Positions 5,013-9,594 of a stretch of 9,594 nucleotides of DNA are shown here, piece after piece. A model generated the notes under the pieces. That model was not told where the DNA came from and searched no databases. It was given only the letters and a program-made list of their open reading frames with translations. A program made the position numbers and the translations under genes. Source of the DNA: Patescibacteria group bacterium (GTDB taxonomy: Bacteria; Patescibacteria; UBA1384; JAMDBS01); NCBI GenBank assembly GCA_023487325.1, contig JAMDBS010000144.1, forward strand, positions 1 to 9,594, in the 5' to 3' direction. The stretch's first letter is position 1. Each line of letters starts with the position of its first letter.

Positions 5013-6299
5013 TTATCTACCCACCGAGGTATATTTAAATCCCAAATCTTTCATTTCTTGGGGGTCGTAGATGTTGCGGCCATCAACTACCAGAGGAGAT
5101 TTTAAGCCTTTCTTGATTTTATGAAGATCCAGATGCTTAAACTCGTCCCATTCAGTGAAAATGGCTAATAAATCGGCGTCTTTGACAGTTTTATAGGGGT
5201 CAGCGGCAAAAGTGATTTTTGGCAAGATCTTTTTGGCTTCTTTTTGGGCAACCGGATCATAAGCCACGATTTTTACTCCCTCTGCTTGTAAGTTTTTGAT
5301 AATATCAATCGACGGGGCTTCGCGCATATCATCTGTTTTGGGTTTGAAAGCCAAGCCCCAAACTGCCACGGTCTTGCCTTTGGGTGAGCGCAGAGCGCGC
5401 AAAATCTTATCGGTTAAGCTTTGTCTTTGAAATTGGTTGACGTCTTCCACTGATTCTAAAATTTTAAATTTATAATCATGGCGGCGGGCAATCTGAATCA
5501 AAGCCTTAACATCTTTGGGAAAACATGACCCGCCATAACCAGCTCCGGCATTTAAAAATGATCGTTTGCCGATGCGGCCATCCAGTCTCATGCCATTGGC
5601 CACATCTTCCACATTGGCACCGACTAATTCGCAGAGGTTGGCAATGGAGTTGATAAAAGAAATCTGGGTGGCCAGCATGGAATTGGAGGCATATTTGATC
5701 ATCTCAGCAGTTTTAATATCGGTATAAAGGATTGGGCAATCCAATGGTTCGTAAAGTTTAGCCAGCATTTTTTTTGCTCTTTCAGAAGCATTGCCTACCA
5801 CCACGCGATCCGGATGCATAAAATCCCCCACTGCCGCGCCTTCGCGCAGAAATTCCGGGTTGGAGGCAATATCGAATTTGCCACGATAATTTTTTTTGAT
5901 AATTTTTTCCACCATATCGCCGGTGCCAATCGGCACAGTGCTTTTGTTGACAATTAATTTATAGCCATTAATATTTTTGCCGATTTCTTCTGCCGCGGCT
6001 TCTACATAGCTCAAATCAGCCTCGCCATTGTGTTTTGGCGGCGTGCCCACGGCGATAAAAATAATTTCTGAATCTTTGACAGCCGGACCGATTTTTGTCT
6101 CAAATTTTAATCTCTCGTCAGCCACATTTCTTTTGACAATTTCTGCCAATCCCGGTTCATAAATGGGGATTATGCCTTTTTTAAGATTGGCAATTTTAAC
6201 TTTATCAATATCAATACCCCAGACTTGATTTCCCAGCTCTGCCAAGCAAGCAGCCTGCACTAATCCGACATAACCAACCCCGATAACTGTAATTTTCAT
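5013..6299 (-). CDS. ugd: UDP-glucose 6-dehydrogenase
   Basis: This 428-residue enzyme has the usual length for bacterial UGDH. It oxidises UDP-glucose twice with NAD+ to UDP-glucuronate in the cytoplasm. The N-terminal Rossmann motif is GVGYVG (7-12). The substrate-handling segments include VGTPP (84-88) and STVPIGT (120-126). The active-site lysine and asparagine are in IKYASN (K202, N206), and the catalytic thiol is C259 in GAGYGGSCFPKD. The C-terminal domain carries WGLAFKPKTDDMREAPS (314-330). All expected key residues are present. The start ATG at 6299 is preceded by TGAGG in a leader nearly identical to that of the glycosyltransferase at 935. The product could feed a glucuronic-acid-containing glycan or be converted further by the epimerase/decarboxylase-like enzyme encoded just upstream. 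UDP-N-acetylmannosamine dehydrogenase is a related alternative, but the motifs fit UGDH better. Confidence 0.93.
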   Translation of the reverse strand: MKITVIGVGYVGLVQAACLAELGNQVWGIDIDKVKIANLKKGIIPIYEPGLAEIVKRNVADERLKFETKIGPAVKDSEIIFIAVGTPPKHNGEADLSYVEAAAEEIGKNINGYKLIVNKSTVPIGTGDMVEKIIKKNYRGKFDIASNPEFLREGAAVGDFMHPDRVVVGNASERAKKMLAKLYEPLDCPILYTDIKTAEMIKYASNSMLATQISFINSIANLCELVGANVEDVANGMRLDGRIGKRSFLNAGAGYGGSCFPKDVKALIQIARRHDYKFKILESVEDVNQFQRQSLTDKILRALRSPKGKTVAVWGLAFKPKTDDMREAPSIDIIKNLQAEGVKIVAYDPVAQKEAKKILPKITFAADPYKTVKDADLLAIFTEWDEFKHLDLHKIKKGLKSPLVVDGRNIYDPQEMKDLGFKYTSVGR

Positions 6300-6496
6300 A
6301 TAACCTCACTAATATCCCGCCCGCCACGACTGTTGTCTGGCATGTCGGGCGTGGCTAATTTTTGCTAATAACGAATGATAACATTTAAGCATTTAAACAT
6401 ATAAACATTTAATCATATAAACATTTAAGCATTTAAACAATGTAGCAAAGAATTATTTAACTGTAAACTGTAAACTGGAAACTGGAAACAAACAAC
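6300..6496. repeat. Modular repeat spacer B with an extra GC-rich insert
   Basis: The spacer between the epimerase stop and the ugd start has the same plan as spacer A (936-1087). CAGTTTCC/CAGTTTAC units (minus-strand sense) directly follow the stop, then 16-bp AACATTTAAKCATWTA-type units repeat at about 6379-6436, then a TTGCTAATAAC unit, and finally the leader TATTAGTGAGGTTATATG with the ribosome-binding GAGG. A GC-rich hairpin (6315-6354) interrupts it where spacer A has one base. No terminator is recognisable. Confidence 0.75.
6315..6354. repeat. 40-bp GC-rich palindromic insertion
   Basis: GCCACG (6323-6328) pairs with CGTGGC (6350-6355), with AC/GT continuing inward past a bulge. The flanking sequence on both sides aligns with spacer A (937-950 and 952-980), where only one A (951) stands in place of these 40 bases. 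The GC content is far above that of the surroundings. It lies just upstream of the ugd ribosome-binding site, so the hairpin could affect ugd translation or mRNA stability. Confidence 0.78.
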
Positions 6497-7360
6497 TTAC
6501 TGCCAATTATTTTCTTTCAATTTATCAATATAATCTTTAATGTGTCTTTTCGGTTTCCAGCCTAATTTTCGGGTTTTGGCAGTGATAACCTCGGCAGTCA
6601 GGCGATTGCCGCGCCTTGGCGGCAGCATTTTTATCTTGCCGCCAAACATTTTGGCGATTTCCAGTATATTATATGCTTCGGGACTGCCAATGCCAAATTC
6701 ATCGCCAAAACCATGTTCACCAACCAAGACAAGCCCATCAATAATATCATCGACATGAGTGAAATTTCTTTTTTGCGTGCCGGGTTTGACAACGGTCAGA
6801 GGCTCATGATTTCTCATTTTTTCTTTATATAAAGCGATAAGCGTAGCGTATTTGCCAGTTTGGATTTCTCGCGGTCCGTAAACATTGTAAAAATAAGTAA
6901 TGGCATAAGGCACATCAAACCATTGACCAAAATTTATTACCAGTTGAGTGTTGGAGGATTTGCTCCAAGCATATGGACTGGCATTTTTTCCTTGCCCGTC
7001 ATCTCCAAATTTGGTGCTTGAGCCGGCATAAACGATTTTACAGCCCACTCGGCGGACAAATTGCAAAACCGCAAAGGTGCCGTCTTTGTTAAATTCCCAA
7101 ACTTTTTCTATGTCATCAAAGCTTTGCTCAACTCGGGAATATTCGCCCAAATGATAGACAATATCCGGCTTAAATTTAATAAGTTTGCTAATTTTTGTTG
7201 TAGATCCTTTTATGTAAGTGACATTGGCAACATGATTATTAACGCTGCCGGTAAAATAATTATCCAAAGAATAAACCTTATTGGTGGAAATTTTGGCTAG
7301 TCTTTCGCAAAGATGACTGCCAACAAAACCAGCTCCGCCGGTGACTAGAATTTTTTTCAT
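6497..7360 (-). CDS. NAD-dependent sugar-nucleotide epimerase/dehydratase (SDR family)
   Basis: This 287-residue extended short-chain dehydrogenase starts at ATG 7360, with AGGAG just upstream. The NAD-binding motif GGAGFVG is at 8-14. The catalytic set is serine/threonine in GSSTKF (113-118) and YxxxK as Y130 and K134 (SPYAWSK). RNFTHVDD (198-205) matches the conserved RDFTYVDD-like segment. It is somewhat shorter than typical GalE (~330 residues). Candidate activities are UDP-glucose 4-epimerase, UDP-glucuronate 4-epimerase or UDP-glucuronate decarboxylase; the motifs alone do not decide. The Ugd gene downstream favours a UDP-glucuronate-related step. Its start overlaps the stop of the upstream GT2 gene by four bases (ATGA), which points to translational coupling. 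Confidence 0.88.
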   Translation of the reverse strand: MKKILVTGGAGFVGSHLCERLAKISTNKVYSLDNYFTGSVNNHVANVTYIKGSTTKISKLIKFKPDIVYHLGEYSRVEQSFDDIEKVWEFNKDGTFAVLQFVRRVGCKIVYAGSSTKFGDDGQGKNASPYAWSKSSNTQLVINFGQWFDVPYAITYFYNVYGPREIQTGKYATLIALYKEKMRNHEPLTVVKPGTQKRNFTHVDDIIDGLVLVGEHGFGDEFGIGSPEAYNILEIAKMFGGKIKMLPPRRGNRLTAEVITAKTRKLGWKPKRHIKDYIDKLKENNWQ

Positions 7361-8121
7361 GATTTTTTCTCCTTTTTAATTCTAATATGCGCTTTGTCGT
7401 AATATTTTAGGAGCTTTGCTCGATAAAAAATCGCCAAAGTGTCCATGATCATATAATAAATTGATTTATAATTTATGCCGGTTTTAGCATCATTAAAATT
7501 CATTTTTACCGGCGCTTCAAAAATACGCTTATGGCCCAGTCTTTTGGCAATTACCAAAAGCTCCAGATCAAAAGCATATTGTTTGACCAAAGCTCTGGGC
7601 ATAATTTTTATCAAGACATCGCGGCGAAAAACTTTTAAGCCTGTTTGAGTGTCTTTGACATTGAGATTAAATAATACTCTGACCACGAGGTGATAAATAT
7701 AAGAATAAAAACGTCTTTTTAAAGGATATTCAACTTGGCTGGCCGGGTGTCTTTTAGAACCAATGACAATGTCAGCGTCAAAAACTTCCATTAATTTAAC
7801 AAATTTATCAATATAGCTGACCTCAAAATCGCCGCCGGCGTCAAAAAAAGAAATGATATTGCCGCTAGAATGATATACTCCATAAGTTAAGGCATAGCCC
7901 TTGCCTTGATTTTTTTTGTAGCTATGGATTTTTATTTGCGGATAAATTTTGGCAATTTTTTTTGCTTCTTTGTAGGTATTATCCTGGCATCCATCACAAA
8001 CCACCACGATTTCGTAATCGTAATGAGTATGAAAATCTTTGAGGATATTTTTGAGGGTTTTTTTGATGCTACGCTCTTCGTTGTAGGCAGGGATAATAAT
8101 AGATATTTTGGATTTTAGCAT
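7357..8121 (-). CDS. DPM1/Alg5-like family 2 glycosyltransferase
   Basis: This 254-residue protein resembles dolichyl/polyprenyl-phosphate sugar transferases. KISIIIPAYNEERSI (5-19) opens the GT-A fold, and CDGCQDNT (42-49) corresponds to the DGSxD motif. DAGGDFE (94-100) stands where these enzymes usually have DADGQ-type metal ligands, so the second acidic residue is shifted to D98. DTQTGLKVFRR (157-167) is the hallmark late motif. There is no strong C-terminal membrane segment, only a hydrophobic patch near SIYYMIMDTLAIFY. It probably puts a sugar on a polyprenyl phosphate carrier at the cytoplasmic face of the membrane. It lies 31 bases after the flippase gene and overlaps the epimerase by four bases, so these are likely one operon. 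No clear Shine-Dalgarno sequence precedes ATG 8121. Confidence 0.88.
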   Translation of the reverse strand: MLKSKISIIIPAYNEERSIKKTLKNILKDFHTHYDYEIVVVCDGCQDNTYKEAKKIAKIYPQIKIHSYKKNQGKGYALTYGVYHSSGNIISFFDAGGDFEVSYIDKFVKLMEVFDADIVIGSKRHPASQVEYPLKRRFYSYIYHLVVRVLFNLNVKDTQTGLKVFRRDVLIKIMPRALVKQYAFDLELLVIAKRLGHKRIFEAPVKMNFNDAKTGINYKSIYYMIMDTLAIFYRAKLLKYYDKAHIRIKKEKKS

Positions 8122-8152
8122 AGCTCAAGTTTAGGATAAGATAAGAAAAAAA

Positions 8153-9436
8153 TCAACCCCGTAGAGCGATTTTTAGCCTATGACGGCGAGCATAAATATA
8201 TTTTCCTGCCAAAAGCAGCAAAAGTAAGCCAAAGCTTGCTATTAGGCTGTAAATGATCTGCAAAATATTTTGATGATAGATGACTATAGCGGCAACAAAG
8301 ACAATCACAGAGGCAATCAAAAACCACAAAAAAGAAGTATCTTTTAAGGAAAGATAGTAGTAGATAAAAACATAATCCAAAGATAAAAGTGCATAGGCTA
8401 GGCCAATTATTAATAAGTATGGGCTGATGGATAGAAATTGTTGGCCAAATAGGATGCCAACCACCAAAGCAGGGGCGAATTTATAGATAATTAATACAAA
8501 AAGCGACAGCCCGCCGACAATCAAAAAAGTTTGAGCTAAAAGCGGAAAATGTTTTTTGCCCTTTGCCTGAGCTTCAGAAATAAAAGGAAACATTACTGTG
8601 ACAATAGGCATGCTAATATAAAGAACAATTTTGCCCATGGTGGAAAGTGCGGCATAAAGTCCGGCCAATTCAGAAGAAAAATAGTGTTTTGCCAAAAGCA
8701 CATCAAGATAACTTACCAGTGATAAAAATAAAAAAACCAAGAGAGTGTAAAAAGAATAGCGCCAGATTGAGCGTAAAATAATTGGTTTTCTTAAAGCTTT
8801 GAAAATCGATTTTAGCGGTAAAAAAGATAAAGCATAGGCCACCACAGTGGAGCCGACCAAAGCCCAGATGGCGCCGGTAATTTGTAGGCCCAAATAAAAA
8901 AGCAATAAAAACAGGCCGATTTTAACTATCGGCTCAATCATGGTATTGATGGCAAAGGCTTTGAATAATTTTAATCCTTGCATCAGCCCGCGATTAAGAG
9001 CAATAAGTAAAGCAAATAAAATTAAAATAGCGATTATGCGCACATATGAGGCATTGATATTAAGATAATTGGCCAGATACGGCGCAAAAATCATTAAAAT
9101 CAAAAAAACTGCCAAGCCGATAATCAGTAAATATGCGCTTAGTCTTTTTAAAAATTCATTAACTGCTCCGAGGTTTCCTTTGGCCGCTTCGTCTGATGAA
9201 AATTTAGTGGCAATGGTGGAAATGGCAGAGGCAGGTACAGAAAGTACTGCCAAAAGAGAGATTAAGGACACAACTATGCCGTAGCCGGCTGGTCCTAAGC
9301 TGCGGCCTAAAATTAGATGAAAAAGGTAATTGGAAATATTAACTACAAAACTGCCTAAATAGAGGAAAAATCCTCCGGCTAAAAAATTGCGATTAAACTT
9401 AAGATTTTGGGAGACTTTTTTAATTATTTGAGCCAT
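8153..9436 (-). CDS. Wzx-type oligosaccharide flippase (polysaccharide biosynthesis protein)
   Basis: From ATG 9436 this is 427 residues. A TTG start at 9463 would add nine, with GGAGG about 13 bases upstream, which is rather far. The protein is almost entirely hydrophobic helices, about 12 to 14. Near the N-terminus GGFFLYLGSFVVNISNYLFHLILGRSLGPAGYGIVV is the familiar first-helix and GxxGYG pattern of MATE-like polysaccharide exporters. It likely moves a lipid-linked oligosaccharide or repeat unit from the inner to the outer face of the membrane. The gene overlaps the 3' end of the upstream glycosyltransferase by 13 bases, indicating coupled translation. A paired polymerase or ligase is not in the window. 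The family call is firm; the specific glycan is unknown. Confidence 0.88.
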   Translation of the reverse strand: MAQIIKKVSQNLKFNRNFLAGGFFLYLGSFVVNISNYLFHLILGRSLGPAGYGIVVSLISLLAVLSVPASAISTIATKFSSDEAAKGNLGAVNEFLKRLSAYLLIIGLAVFLILMIFAPYLANYLNINASYVRIIAILILFALLIALNRGLMQGLKLFKAFAINTMIEPIVKIGLFLLLFYLGLQITGAIWALVGSTVVAYALSFLPLKSIFKALRKPIILRSIWRYSFYTLLVFLFLSLVSYLDVLLAKHYFSSELAGLYAALSTMGKIVLYISMPIVTVMFPFISEAQAKGKKHFPLLAQTFLIVGGLSLFVLIIYKFAPALVVGILFGQQFLSISPYLLIIGLAYALLSLDYVFIYYYLSLKDTSFLWFLIASVIVFVAAIVIYHQNILQIIYSLIASFGLLLLLLAGKYIYARRHRLKIALRG

Positions 9437-9594
9437 GGTTTTTTGCCAAATTTTAATTGCCAAACTTTGCTGATTGCCTCCAGAAAAATGGCTTTGCTCA
9501 TTTTGGAGGCGCCTAAATTTCTGTCGGCAAATATGATGGGTATTTCTTTGATTTTTGCACCTAAAGTGGCGGCGGCAGTTTATATGCCAAAACA
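9424..9594 (-). pseudogene. 3' end of a DPM1-like glycosyltransferase with an apparent frameshift
   Basis: The last 50 codons before the TAA at 9424-9426 read TLGAKIKEIPIIFADRN, then LGASKMSKAIF, and end WQLKFGKKPWLK. This is the typical C-terminal end of the catalytic domain of polyprenol-phosphate mannose synthase-like GT2 proteins (EVPI.F..R..G.SKM). Upstream in the same frame there is a TAA at 9580-9582. In another frame the preceding bases (9593-9579) give VLAYK, just what family members carry before AA.LGAKI. One base therefore appears to be missing between 9579 and 9576. The gene is also cut by the window edge. It may be a real inactivation or a sequence error. Its 3' end overlaps the flippase start. 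Confidence 0.65.

Noticed and set aside
6300..6496. Possible CRISPR array in the repeated spacer
   Set aside because: The units are short, degenerate and adjacent, without unique spacers of constant length, and no cas gene is near.

Overview
The window looks like a piece of a Candidate Phyla Radiation (Patescibacteria, probably Parcubacteria-like) genome. This is inferred from the low-to-moderate GC content, the compact run of cell-envelope sugar genes, a B12-type radical SAM protein of a kind I associate with these genomes, and the abundance of short AT-rich and palindromic repeats between and inside genes. TGA is used as a normal stop (ends of the genes at 7357 and 8153), so the window gives no sign of the UGA-glycine code of Gracilibacteria.

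Layout: almost everything is on the minus strand. Reading in the direction of transcription (high to low coordinates), there is the 3' end of a DPM1-like glycosyltransferase with an apparent frameshift (9594-9424), a Wzx-type flippase (9436-8153), a DPM1/Alg5-like GT2 (8121-7357), an NAD-dependent sugar-nucleotide epimerase/decarboxylase (7360-6497), UDP-glucose 6-dehydrogenase (6299-5013) and a GT2 with C-terminal membrane segments (4954-3893). A lone plus-strand gene for a TIM-barrel sugar isomerase/epimerase-like protein (2986-3789) follows, with its own candidate promoter and a clear terminator. Then come a B12-binding-type radical SAM protein (2767-1088) and a GT2 that runs off the window (935-1). 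Together the minus-strand genes suggest synthesis and export of a surface glycan that uses UDP-glucuronate or a sugar derived from it: Ugd and the epimerase make the donor, the GT2 enzymes build the chain, and the flippase moves the lipid-linked product across the membrane.

The most unusual content is the repeats. (1) A 19-bp module next to hairpins or GC-rich sequence occurs inside three different genes, always in the same reading frame, so each protein carries the peptide KIENCP. (2) The radical SAM gene also holds a ~170-bp in-frame insert with a hairpin between two perfect 17-bp direct repeats. (3) A 38-bp repeat occurs once inside a glycosyltransferase gene and once between genes. (4) The spacers at 936-1087 and 6300-6496 are related: they share the same ordered modules and both end in a near-identical ribosome-binding leader. 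One of them carries an extra ~40-bp GC-rich hairpin that the other lacks, a natural filled/empty-site pair. This suggests a family of small non-autonomous palindromic elements that spread through spacers and are tolerated in frame within coding genes. No transposase, CRISPR array, tRNA or rRNA was seen.
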